A stretch of 23,825 nt of DNA from contig JADJYH010000073.1 in the NCBI GenBank assembly GCA_016719855.1, positions 1 through 23,825 of the forward strand, written 5' to 3'. The notes under the pieces are model-generated. The model had not been told where the DNA came from. It saw only the letters and a list, made by a program, of their open reading frames with translations, and searched no databases. The stretch's first letter is position 1; every line of letters begins with the position of its first letter. This document shows, piece by piece, positions 7,817-15,325 of this stretch. Source of the DNA: Saprospiraceae bacterium (GTDB taxonomy: Bacteria; Bacteroidota; Bacteroidia; Chitinophagales; Saprospiraceae). Position numbers and translations under genes: made by a program.

Positions 7817-7824
7817 TAACTTTG
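7817..7824 (+). promoter_or_regulatory. Bacteroidota -7 promoter element (TAACTTTG)
   Basis: Exact TAnnTTTG, 23 bases before the methyltransferase ATG. AT-rich sequence with TTTG words lies upstream near 7799-7806, although the spacing to a standard -33 element is not ideal. Confidence 0.65.
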
Positions 7825-7846
7825 CCCCGGCACAAGCTATACCCTG

Positions 7847-10775
7847 ATGAAAAGCAAATCCTTGTTCGAAGAAGCAGTAGAAGAACTTGGCTACAACGCC
7901 AGCGGGTCGCTACGTTCAACAAGTGAAGCCGATTTACAGCCTAATTTTGAAGACCTTTCTTCCATCTCCGAATGGCTTTCCCTTGGAAAGGCAAAACGAC
8001 TCAACGCACATTACGTCTATTTCCGTAGGTTCGATGACCGCCCGTCCCAACCAATAGTTTACATCTACAACTTTGCGGAAGGGATACCTGATGATACCAA
8101 ACTTGGAGAAGTACAGCGGGACATCTGGTCAAGTGGCGAAGTCCCATGTGCTTTCATCTTTACCAAGGATTCCGTCAGGATAATTAACACGACTTGTCAG
8201 CCTACTCAAAATGGAGAAGAGTTAGAGCCTGTTGATTTGATTGGGCTAGCGCATGAAATCAATGATGAAATTCGAAAACGTTTCATTTCTTATCAACTTG
8301 ACTCAGGCGAGTTTTGGCATGAAGAAGCGAGAAAGTTTGACTCTACTAGGTCTGCGCACAAGACCTTGCTGAAAAAGCTACGTGTTGTAAGAGAAAGATT
8401 TCTGGAAGCTAAAGCCCTTCCTGGCAACTTGGTGAATCGCCTACTAATCCAATGTGTCCTAATCCGGTTCTTGGAGGAAAAAAAGGATTTTGACGAACAC
8501 GGAAACTTACGACAGGTCTTTCCTCCTGATTTTTTTCAAAGAATATCTCAAGCCAACAATTTTCGGGAAGCTCTTGAAAAGGGAACTTTCACCGAGGTAT
8601 TTAAATATCTTAATGCCAAAGACAGGCTGAATGGGCAGATATTCAAATGGAAAAAAGAAGAGGAGGAACTACTGTTGAAAATCCCAACCCATAACTTGGT
8701 TGATTGGTTGTATGAAACATCAAAGGATGAAAACTCCCAATTGGCATTTTGGGATTTGTATTCCTTCCGGTTCTTGCCTGTTGAAGTAATAAGCAGTATT
8801 TACGAGGCCCTTTTCACCACAGATAAAAGCGTAAAAGAAGAAGGAATGGTCTATACACCTCCGCATCTTGCTGCATTTTTAGTGGATGAGAGTATGCCGT
8901 TAAGCGATTGGAAAGGAAAGACAAACTTTAAAGTCCTTGACCCTTCATGTGGGTCTGGTGTATTCTTGGTGCTAGCTTTCAAAAGATTGGTGCATTGGTG
9001 GAGATTGGAAAACGGAGGTAAAGCCCCTCACGTAATAGACCTTATGGGTATTTTGTCGAAGTCCATCATGGGCATAGACAAGGAGCCAAATGCAGTTCTA
9101 TTGACAAGGTTTAGCTTATGTCTTGCAGTAAGTGACATGCTTACACCGCCAGAGGTTTACGATGATTTACATTTTCCTGAATTGAAAGAGGAATTGGTGG
9201 AATCCGATTTCTTCAAATGGTTCGAGGACAATAAGGAAACGGCAGAGTTTGACCTAGTCATCGGTAATCCTCCATTTGTACAAGCCCATAAAGAGCTTCC
9301 GAGTTGGAAGGAACTATCCAAAGTTGCTATTCCTCAAAAACAAATAGCCCTGTATTTTTTGAGCGCAGGAATGCATTTGGTTAAAGACAAGGGTTTGCTC
9401 TGCGTCTTACTAAAATCTTCTTCCCTGCTTTATACTTCTACTGGCAATATCTTTAGAAAACACTTTTTTGAGAAATACAATGTTCGCCAGATAATTGACT
9501 TTACACTTTTAGCTAGAAATCATGTATTATGGGAGGTTGGAGAGCCTGATACAACTGCCATTTTTGTTTCAAAAGAAGCACCAAATATCCAAAAAAGCAT
9601 TCTCCATTTGGTAGTAAAACGTACGCCTGCCAATAGCTTAAAACGTTATTTTGAGATTGATGCTTATGATTATCATTGGGTGCCCTATGTAGCTGCATTG
9701 CAAGATGATTTTGTTTGGAAGTGTAATTTATTGGGAGGTGGAAGAATATATGGCTTGGTAAAAATATTGAAAACCTTTCCAAGACTTCTTGATTTTGTAA
9801 ATCGGAAAAAATGGAACATAGGGGAGGGTTATAGAAAAATACTGGCGACAAAGTCACCCCAAAACCAGCGAAATTTTTGACTGGAGAACCAACCTTGCCT
9901 ACTATTTGGCTTAAGGAAGTGGGTATTGAATCATTTGATTTCCCTATTGAAAAGATACATCTTTTTACGCCATTAGAAATGAAAAATTATTTACTCTCCC
10001 TCATATTGTAATTAGAGAATTGATAGGTACAAAACAAATCCCAATGGATTTCATAGATTTTCATTCGGGATTTCAGAGAGATGTTGTTGGCATTTCTGCA
10101 CCTAAAGATGAAATAAATGAATTGATGAATTTATTTGCCTCGTTAAAAGATAATGGTGCATTATACAAGGCCTTTGTTTTAGCCAACAGCCCTCGTTGCT
10201 TAATATACAGAAACACTTCTATCAGAGTCAATGATATTTATGACTTACCAGTTATGAATCAATCTTCGAAAAACATGTACACGCTAACTAAAATAGATAA
10301 CTTGATAATTAGAGACATCAACTCTACAATACAAGATTCAATAAGCAACCCAAACAGTGCTAAAGCATACAAGTCGATATCTTCAAAAAATCTGCTTATC
10401 CATCTTGTGAATTATTCCGAGCTTTTCTGCTATTCACTCAATTCAATTTATCAGAAGCATGAAAACAGGTTTCATGCTGTAGATGCAGGAACATTGCACA
10501 ACAACAACTTCCTTTACGTAGCCTTCCGCTATGACGACAAACCAGATTTTACTTTTTCTGAGGAAAGCGAGGAGCTTCCAATAGCATCAGAAGAAAAACT
10601 ACAAGAACTACTAACACTTGATAAAGGCTACGCCAAATTCTCCCGCATCCTGAAAATATACAAAAAGGACTATGTCTGTTTCATTAAACCCAACCAACTT
10701 CGCTATTGGCTCGATTCAGTCGCACTTCGTGACGCTGATTGGGTACTTGACGATTTGGTGAAAAATGGACATTAA
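7847..10775 (+). CDS. Eco57I-like N6-adenine DNA methyltransferase (type IIG-like), two frameshifts
   Basis: Predicted to methylate adenine in a specific DNA site using S-adenosylmethionine. The first frame (7847-9880) starts MKSKSLFEEAVEELGYNASG. Residues 1-300 form an N-terminal and helical region, including YIYNFAEGIPDD and DIWSSGEVPCAFIFTKDSV, as in large type II-like methylases. The catalytic domain has VLDPSCGSGVFL (SAM motif I, residues 365-371 DPSCGSG) and LVIGNPPFV (motif IV NPPF, 474-477); motif I before IV means gamma-class order. One base is missing near 9838 and another near 9962. After both, translation continues as FLTGEPTLPTIWLKEVG, then LPHIVIRELIGTKQIPMDFI, to the stop at 10775, which supplies the C-terminal target-recognition part. 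The rebuilt length is about 975 aa. I see no nuclease motif here; the overlapping next gene may supply it. AT-rich, suggesting transfer. Confidence 0.85.
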
Positions 10776-11484
10776 TTCTTGGCTGCCAATGACTTGTGAC
10801 CAAAATAGCCAAAGTGGAAACACTGCATTTTCGCTCCTTGAAAAAGGAGTGATGATTAGGCTATTATTGAAATCAGTTGAAGACTGTTTGCTTACTTTGA
10901 AAAGTGATATGATTTCAATGTTTCCAGAACTAGCCAATCATAGTGATACAATCATTGAACGATTTTACGACGGAGAACTTTCCCACTTATGCCAAATAGC
11001 AATCGCCAAATCACCTATTGCAGGCTTAGTTACTTTTCATGATGAAAATGCTCGACCAATCAATTTGCTAAAAAGAAAACAAAAAAAGGGGCTAGACAGG
11101 CAAGTTGATTTGGGTATTCGCTTGAATTATGCAAGGGATAGAATTTTGGTAATTGAGGGTAAACGTCTTCATAGCAAAGGTGATAATCAATATGTTTCTG
11201 GAAACACAGGGGGCATTTGCCGATTCAAGCGGGAGCAACATGGTGAAGAACTTGAAAAAGCCTGCATAGTGGGATTTATGGAAACTGAAGATTTCTCATT
11301 TTGGCATCGCACCATCAATCATTGGATTGGAGATGAACGAACCAAATCTCCTGATTTAAAATGGAATGACGAAGAGTTTCTTGCTAAACTTGAAGTTGAA
11401 GGAAATATTTTGCTAAAAGCTATTCAAACCATGCTAGGCTTACCAAATCGCCAATTGAACTTGTCCATTTTTGGGTTAATGTAA
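10765..11484 (+). CDS. Putative PD-(D/E)xK nuclease partner of the methyltransferase
   Basis: A 239-aa protein whose start overlaps the methyltransferase stop by 11 bases, implying translational coupling. The centre reads GLDRQVDLGIRLNYARDRIL followed by VIEGKRL. D115, E131 and K133 on predicted strands form a D-x15-E-x-K pattern, the core of PD-(D/E)xK nucleases. GGICRFKREQHG (149-160) and FSFWHRTINHWIGDE follow, giving a signature (RFK..HG, W..IN.WI) that I associate from memory with uncharacterised proteins near defence genes. The N-terminal 90 residues are helical. There is no membrane segment. Together with the methylase it would make a restriction-modification pair in which this protein cuts unmodified DNA; that is inference. 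It could instead be a DNA-binding accessory subunit. Frame intact, AT-rich. Confidence 0.6.
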   Translation: MDINSWLPMTCDQNSQSGNTAFSLLEKGVMIRLLLKSVEDCLLTLKSDMISMFPELANHSDTIIERFYDGELSHLCQIAIAKSPIAGLVTFHDENARPINLLKRKQKKGLDRQVDLGIRLNYARDRILVIEGKRLHSKGDNQYVSGNTGGICRFKREQHGEELEKACIVGFMETEDFSFWHRTINHWIGDERTKSPDLKWNDEEFLAKLEVEGNILLKAIQTMLGLPNRQLNLSIFGLM

Positions 11485-11587
11485 ATTAAGGTCTTTAAAA
11501 ATGGATATAAACAGAATCCCTCCCGGCACTACCCCTACCACTTGCACCGCATTTCTAATATCGTTCTCTGGACGGCTTATCACCTGA

Positions 11588-11611
11588 CCCAAATCCCCAT
11601 TATCCCGACCC
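11588..11611 (-). other. Possible G-quadruplex motif
   Basis: On the - strand four G-runs occur in a row (GGG, GGG, GGGG, GGG) with loops of 2, 5 and 4 bases. This satisfies a relaxed G3+N1-7 pattern in an otherwise AT-rich stretch. Function unknown. Confidence 0.4.
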
Positions 11612-11999
11612 AAATCCAAAATACACGCATCCAAATGGGTTGTGCGTGGTTCCAAATTGAAAATATCAGCGCCTCGAAAAAGGCTGCATGCTTCCCTTTG
11701 AACCTTCCTAAAAAAAAACCTTACAGATTTCGAGACAGTTTTTAAAAAGTGATTTACATGCAATCGGCGTAATACTGGACGAATATAGCGCCTGGTTTTC
11801 TTATCGCTGCGGCTGCCTTCGTTTTTGTTCGTTGTTCCTAATCCTGCCTGTCACTTGGTGGCGTTTTACTGTTCCGGTTGACGGCCCACGCCCTTGTTCC
11901 ATTAAATGCCTTGTGCCGCTGCAGGCTGTCCCTGCTTTGGGCTGGCACGTGCGGTGCTTGTCCCTAAAACGGGCAATGAATTCGAAGTGCAGCAACTAC

Positions 12000-12040
12000 A
12001 AGACCCAACCTCCGGCAAATGCCAAAGACTGGGTCTTTTT
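12000..12040. terminator. Terminator-like hairpin downstream of the sigma factor
   Basis: Perfect arms AAGACCCA (12000-12007) and TGGGTCTT (12030-12037) have a 22-base loop and T's on the + side. It lies about 105 bases past the sigma factor stop on the - strand. Confidence 0.5.
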
Positions 12041-12086
12041 CCATCATAATTTTCCAATACCTATTTCATTCAGTTCGCCAGTGTGC

Positions 12087-12129
12087 AGTTTGCAGTCAGT
12101 GCCGTTGAAGCAGCCCCTGACTGCCAACT
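12087..12129. terminator. Heptamer-word hairpin after the sigma factor
   Basis: 13-base arms (AGTTTGCAGTCAG at 12087-12099; CTGACTGCCAACT at 12117-12129) have one mismatch and a 17-base loop. To the right the words CCAACTGT, CGAACTGT and CAACTTT repeat with a period of 7-8. It sits 17 bases past the sigma gene stop (12146, - strand) and probably ends that transcript. Confidence 0.5.
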
Positions 12130-12145
12130 GTCGAACTGTCAACTT

Positions 12146-12808
12146 TCAGTTCGCCCGATGGTTGCACTCCAGGTAAGCCATGGCGCCCGGGTTCTGCATC
12201 ATCGTGTAAAGCATTTCCTTGGCCCTGAACAGTTGGGCCTTCACCGTGCCGAGCGGAATTTCCAGTTCGGAGGCGATTTCCTCGTAGCTCAGTTCCTCGT
12301 AGTAGCGCAGCTCGATCATGAGGCGGTACTTGTTGCTGAGTTGTCCGAGCACGGAGCGCACCATCTGGAGGCGCTGCTGGCGGATGAACTCCTCTTCCGG
12401 GTTGCGGGCGTAGTTGCGGATGGTACCGGTGAAGTCCTTGTCCCCGTTGGCCTCCATGGGCTGGTCAATGGACAGGAAGTGCAGGCGTTTTTTCCGGATG
12501 TGGTCAATGCAGTTGTTCACGGCAATCTTGAAAAGCCACGTGGAAAACGCATAGTGCGGTGCATAGGTCCCAAGCTTGTTGAAGGCTTTGCCAAATGCTT
12601 CGAGGGTCAGGTCTTCCGCATCGTCGTGGTTGCGCACCATCTTGAAGAGGTGGTTGTACACGCTGGTACGGTAACGTTCTAGGAGTGTGGAGTAGGCTTT
12701 CTGGTTGCCGTTGATGGCTGCATTGACCAACTGGTAGTCTTCGGATGCCTTGGGCGAAAGCCTTGTTGCTGTTGCTGTGACTGGGTGCTTCGTAAGTGTT
12801 AATTCCAT
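12146..12808 (-). CDS. ECF-type RNA polymerase sigma factor
   Basis: A 220-aa sigma-70 family member of the extracytoplasmic-function type, which directs RNA polymerase to a small set of promoters. The start MELTLTKHPV overlaps the end of the upstream glycosyltransferase (stop at 12799) by 10 bases, so the two are co-transcribed and probably coupled. Sigma region 2 spans about residues 38-108 (LLERYRTSVYNHLFKMVRN, HDDAEDLTLEAFGKAF, FSTWLFKIAVNNCIDHIRKK). Region 4 spans about 150-205 (LGQLSNKYRLMIELRYYEEL, SYEEIASELEIPLGTVKAQL, with the helix-turn-helix around EEIASELEIPLGTVK). No anti-sigma gene is adjacent. In Bacteroidota such stand-alone factors often regulate envelope or growth-phase genes; the target here is unknown. 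Intact. Confidence 0.92.
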   Translation of the reverse strand: MELTLTKHPVTATATRLSPKASEDYQLVNAAINGNQKAYSTLLERYRTSVYNHLFKMVRNHDDAEDLTLEAFGKAFNKLGTYAPHYAFSTWLFKIAVNNCIDHIRKKRLHFLSIDQPMEANGDKDFTGTIRNYARNPEEEFIRQQRLQMVRSVLGQLSNKYRLMIELRYYEELSYEEIASELEIPLGTVKAQLFRAKEMLYTMMQNPGAMAYLECNHRAN

Positions 12809-13941
12809 CGCTGGGTGTCGTCGTTGTTCATGAGAACTGACGGTGCGAACACGAGATAGTAAAGTATCAGCAAGCAATCAAGAACCGGGATCCAAAGTCG
12901 CAACGAACGGTGCTGCAACTTGTCCAAAATAACGCTGCCTATAGCCAGTACTACACCCATTCTCACCGCATATCCCAATAGAGCAAACATTATGCTAATT
13001 TTGAATATCAGTAATGCGCCTCCCAAAAAATAGTGTAGTAAGTGGCTCACAGTCAGCAAACTAAGAATAAATTTATCCTTAAATTTATATTCGGTACCTG
13101 TCGAAAAATGCCTTGTCTTTTGGCGGAAGTATGCCCGCCAGGTTGTTTTGGGCTTAGAGTAAACGAACGTGCGAGGATTGAGCCGGATGCCGACCTTACC
13201 ACGTCTTGCCACCGCATTGACGAACAAGTCGTCGTCGCCGGAGGCAAGGTGCTCGTGACTGCGGAAGCCGCCGATACTATCGTAAAGCTCCCTTCGGTAA
13301 GCCAGGTTCCGACCGACCCCCATGTAGGGATGCCCGGCCAGTGCGAAAGGACAAGTACTGCATGGCAGTGTAACAAGCCTCGTACCTGACAAATTTGTTC
13401 AGGGGACCAGGAGCTTCGTCATAAGGCGCCACGCCTAGCACGATGTGGGTGTCCTCGTCCATGCCAGCTACCATTCCCTGAACCCAATCGGGGCTAGCTG
13501 GCACACAGTCGGCATCCGTAAGTAAAAGAACTTGGTGTTTGGCCTGCTCAATCCCTTTCGCAAGGGCGAATTTTTTTCCTGCTCTTTCATCATCACAAAC
13601 CACAATGCGTAAGTGGCTGAACTTGCGCTGCAAAGATGATAATACATTTAAAGAATTATCAGATGATTTATGGAGCACTAGTAAAATCTCGAGGGAACGG
13701 TAGGTTTGATTTAGGATACGGTCAAGGTGCCTCTCCAAATTGGCCTCCTCGTTGCGTGCGCAGATGATGATGGAGACGGGTGGGAAGGAATTGACGATTG
13801 ACGATTGACGATTGACGATTGTGGGGTACCGGGAATTTCCTCGACAGGATGCCGGGCCAGTTTTCCGAAGAAAAAAAGCCAGAAGTAAAGTTGCACCGCC
13901 GTGGCGGCCAAGAAGCCGTACAATAGAATGGTTTCGAGCAT
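12799..13941 (-). CDS. Family 2 glycosyltransferase, membrane-bound, frameshifted at a heptamer array
   Basis: Predicted to move a sugar from a nucleotide-sugar to a glycan or lipid at the inner membrane. The start MLETILLYGFLAATAVQLYF (13941) is an N-terminal membrane helix. A linker follows, then the GT2 domain PPVSIIICARNEEANLERHL, DDERAGKKFALAKGIEQAK and the metal-binding LLLTDADCVPASPDWVQG. After ALAGHPYMGVGRNLAYRREL come the acidic SGDDDLFVNAVARRG and RQKTRH (in the place of QxxRW). Two or three C-terminal membrane helices (e.g. FILSLLTVSHLLHYFLGGAL) follow. The frame changes twice: in the linker, inside the array 13791-13821, and near 13347, where removing one T restores it. First and last parts share one frame. 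A TAACTTTG promoter lies 35 bases upstream, and the sigma factor follows with overlap. Confidence 0.85.
13791..13821. repeat. Heptamer tandem repeat (TTGACGA x 4.4) inside the glycosyltransferase
   Basis: Four perfect TTGACGA units plus TTG. Read on the - strand it encodes the same heptapeptide series (QSSIVNR) in any of the three frames, since three 7-base units make seven codons. It lies in the linker between the first membrane helix and the GT2 domain, exactly where the frame changes. Confidence 0.95.
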
Positions 13942-13975
13942 GGCCGGTCAAGTGGCGGTTTTGGTGCCAATCCGG

Positions 13976-13983
13976 CAAAGTTA
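13976..13983 (-). promoter_or_regulatory. Bacteroidota -7 promoter element (TAACTTTG)
   Basis: Exact TAnnTTTG on the - strand, 34 bases before the glycosyltransferase start. It probably drives the glycosyltransferase and sigma factor together. Confidence 0.65.
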
Positions 13984-14031
13984 GTCAAACGCATTTGTCG
14001 GGAAGGGGTTTCAACGAAACAGGAGAACTCG

Positions 14032-14039
14032 TACATTTG
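14032..14039 (+). promoter_or_regulatory. Bacteroidota -7 promoter element (TACATTTG)
   Basis: Exact TAnnTTTG, 40 bases before the cupin gene ATG at 14080. It is divergent from the glycosyltransferase promoter about 50 bases away. Confidence 0.6.
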
Positions 14040-14079
14040 TCGGCCCCAGCTCGAAAGACCTTTAAACGACCTGATTTTA

Positions 14080-14569
14080 TGACAAAAAATGACTTTTTGA
14101 AAAAGTGGCCCAACAGCTTGAAGGCGAGGGCTTTACAATCGTGAAAAAGACGAGTCCCGGCCTTGGGGCGGTTTTTTTTGTCATAGATGAGGCGCAGGCG
14201 CCCTGATTCATCGAGACCTACTTCCCCGGTGTGCCGCTCTCCGATTTTGAGGGGTTTGAGAAATTAAGCCCGAAATTCCTGGTAGTTGCACCCGGCAAGC
14301 GCCTTTCTTGGCAGTACCACCACCGCCGCTCCGAAATCTGGCGGCTGATAGAAGGCGTGGCAGGTGTGGCCACCAGTTCCACCGACGAGCAGGGCGATGT
14401 GCAGATCCTCGCCATCGGCGACCTCGTGCGCAGCGAATGTGGCGACCGCCACCGCCTCGTCGGCTTGGATGGTTGGGGCGTTCTCGCCGAAATCTGGCAG
14501 CACACCGACCCCGATCACCCTTCAGACGAGGACGACATCGTGCGGGTGCAGGATGATTTTGGGAGGTGA
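14080..14569 (+). CDS. Cupin protein of the mannose-6-phosphate/phosphoheptose isomerase-like type, damaged
   Basis: A single cupin-domain protein like the C-terminal domain of type II mannose-6-phosphate isomerases; Bacteroidota copies are often named phosphoheptose isomerase. The reaction is unproven. The start MTKNDFLKK is at 14080. With one base removed, KVAQQLEGEGFTIVKK follows, then RPWGGFF (family motif) and VIDEAQA. An in-frame TGA comes just before FIETYFPGVPLSDFEGFEKL. The intact second part, 14231-14569, contains VVAPGKRLSWQYHHRRSEIW with the HH..E metal-binding cupin motif, GDRHRLVGLDGWGVLAEIWQ and the typical end DPDHPSDEDDIVRVQDDFGR. The full length of about 163 aa is normal. 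Three indels and one stop are probably sequence errors; the stop near 14203 needs a substitution or more than one edit. Confidence 0.78.
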
Positions 14570-14570
14570 T

Positions 14571-14652
14571 TGCTGAATTGTGGAATTGCTTTATTGTTGG
14601 ATTGTTACCCGCATCACGACAACAATTCAGCAATAAAGCAATTCAACAATCA
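14571..14652. terminator. Large imperfect hairpin between convergent genes
   Basis: The core arms AATTGCTTTATTG (14584-14596) and their complement (14631-14643) are perfect, and both sides extend imperfectly to nearly the full 85-base gap. Both arms are built from repeated words ending in ATTG, similar in style to the heptamer arrays. It sits between the stop codons of the cupin gene (14569, +) and dtd (14655, -), so it is likely a shared bidirectional terminator. Confidence 0.65.
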
Positions 14653-14654
14653 AA

Positions 14655-15125
14655 TCACTCCTTCACTTTCGTATCCATCACAATCGTCACCGGCCCGTCG
14701 TTGAGCAGTGCTACTTTCATATCGGCACCGAACTCGCCCGTCATCACCTCCAGCCCCGACGTTTCCCGAAGGGACTCCACAAATTTTTCGTACAACGGAA
14801 TGGCCACTTCCGGCCTTGCTGCCCGGATGAACGAAGGGCGATTGCCCTTCTTCGTACTGGCATGTAGCGTAAACTGGCTGACCACGATGACTTGCCCGCC
14901 GATGTCCTGCACGGACAGGTTCATCAGCCCGTTTTCGTCACCGAAAATTCGTAGTTGCGCAATTTTCTTGGTGAGCCACTCGATGTCTTCCATCCCGCCT
15001 GCCTGTCCGGTAGGCAGGTCGGCATCCTCCACGCCGAGCAGGATGAGCAGGCCGGGGCCGATTTGCGACTTGACAACGCCCTCAATGGTGACGGAAGCTT
15101 GGAAACCCGTTGGATGACTGCGCAT
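14655..15125 (-). CDS. dtd: D-aminoacyl-tRNA deacylase
   Basis: DTD removes D-amino acids wrongly attached to tRNA, a chirality proofreading step in the cytoplasm. The 156-aa frame shows IGPGLLILLGVEDAD, WLTKKIAQLRIFGDENGLMN, the substrate-binding SQFTLHASTKKGNRPSF, the EVAIPLYEKFVESL helix and the C-terminal GADMKVALLNDGPVTIVMD with the conserved NDGPVT. Two oddities are visible. The N-terminus reads MRSHPTGFQASVTIEG, whereas removing one A after the second codon and restoring one base later gives MRVIQRVSKASVTIEG, the normal family start, so two compensating indels are present. Residues around LPTGQAGG are an insertion of about eight residues encoded by a palindrome (14998-15018), in a loop before the conserved WL..KI. 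It is convergent with the cupin gene. Confidence 0.92.
   Translation of the reverse strand: MRSHPTGFQASVTIEGVVKSQIGPGLLILLGVEDADLPTGQAGGMEDIEWLTKKIAQLRIFGDENGLMNLSVQDIGGQVIVVSQFTLHASTKKGNRPSFIRAARPEVAIPLYEKFVESLRETSGLEVMTGEFGADMKVALLNDGPVTIVMDTKVKE
14998..15018. repeat. In-frame palindrome inside dtd
   Basis: Arms CCTGCC (14998-15003) and GGCAGG (15013-15018) have a 9-base loop. On the coding strand it encodes LPTGQAG, inserted between GVEDAD and the conserved EDIEWL segment without breaking the frame. Confidence 0.75.
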
Positions 15126-15253
15126 AATTGAAAAGGAAGGTTTGTTTATTTTGCTGCAATCATAAGCAATGTGTTGGGTAGTTTACTGTTTTTCAGTTCT
15201 TCATTTCTAAAAAGCCGCCGTCCCAAATCCTGCAAACTCCCAACTTCCTTTCG

Positions 15254-15261
15254 TAGTTTTG
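15254..15261 (+). promoter_or_regulatory. Bacteroidota -7 promoter element (TAGTTTTG)
   Basis: Exact TAnnTTTG, 64 bases before the penicillin-binding protein ATG. The 15126-15325 gap holds nothing else that I can support. Confidence 0.6.
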
Positions 15262-15325
15262 CGCCTCAACCCGCAGCCGCTGGCAATAAAAAGTAGCGGC
15301 CTGTCGGCAAACATTCATCACCACG

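Larger units (their letters stand above)
11485..12145. other. 660-base stretch without a confident gene
   Basis: This lies between the nuclease-like gene and the sigma factor. It holds an open frame on the - strand (11476-11763, extendable leftward in protein terms to about 11810: KKTRRYIRPVLRRLHVNHF, then a Gly/Val-rich C-terminus LGQVISRP, VGVVPGGILF) that matches nothing I know. A C-rich run at 11588-11611 could form a G-quadruplex on the - strand. Two hairpins (12000-12037 and 12087-12129) fall downstream of the sigma gene. The segment 11780-11990 is compositionally coding-like on both strands yet has no long frame, so a decayed gene or structured RNA is possible. Confidence 0.35.

Noticed and set aside
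11476..11763. - strand open frame of 95 codons after the nuclease-like gene
   Set aside because: No recognisable family, no promoter or start context, and it overlaps the end of the + gene. Kept only as a remark in the 11485-12145 entry.
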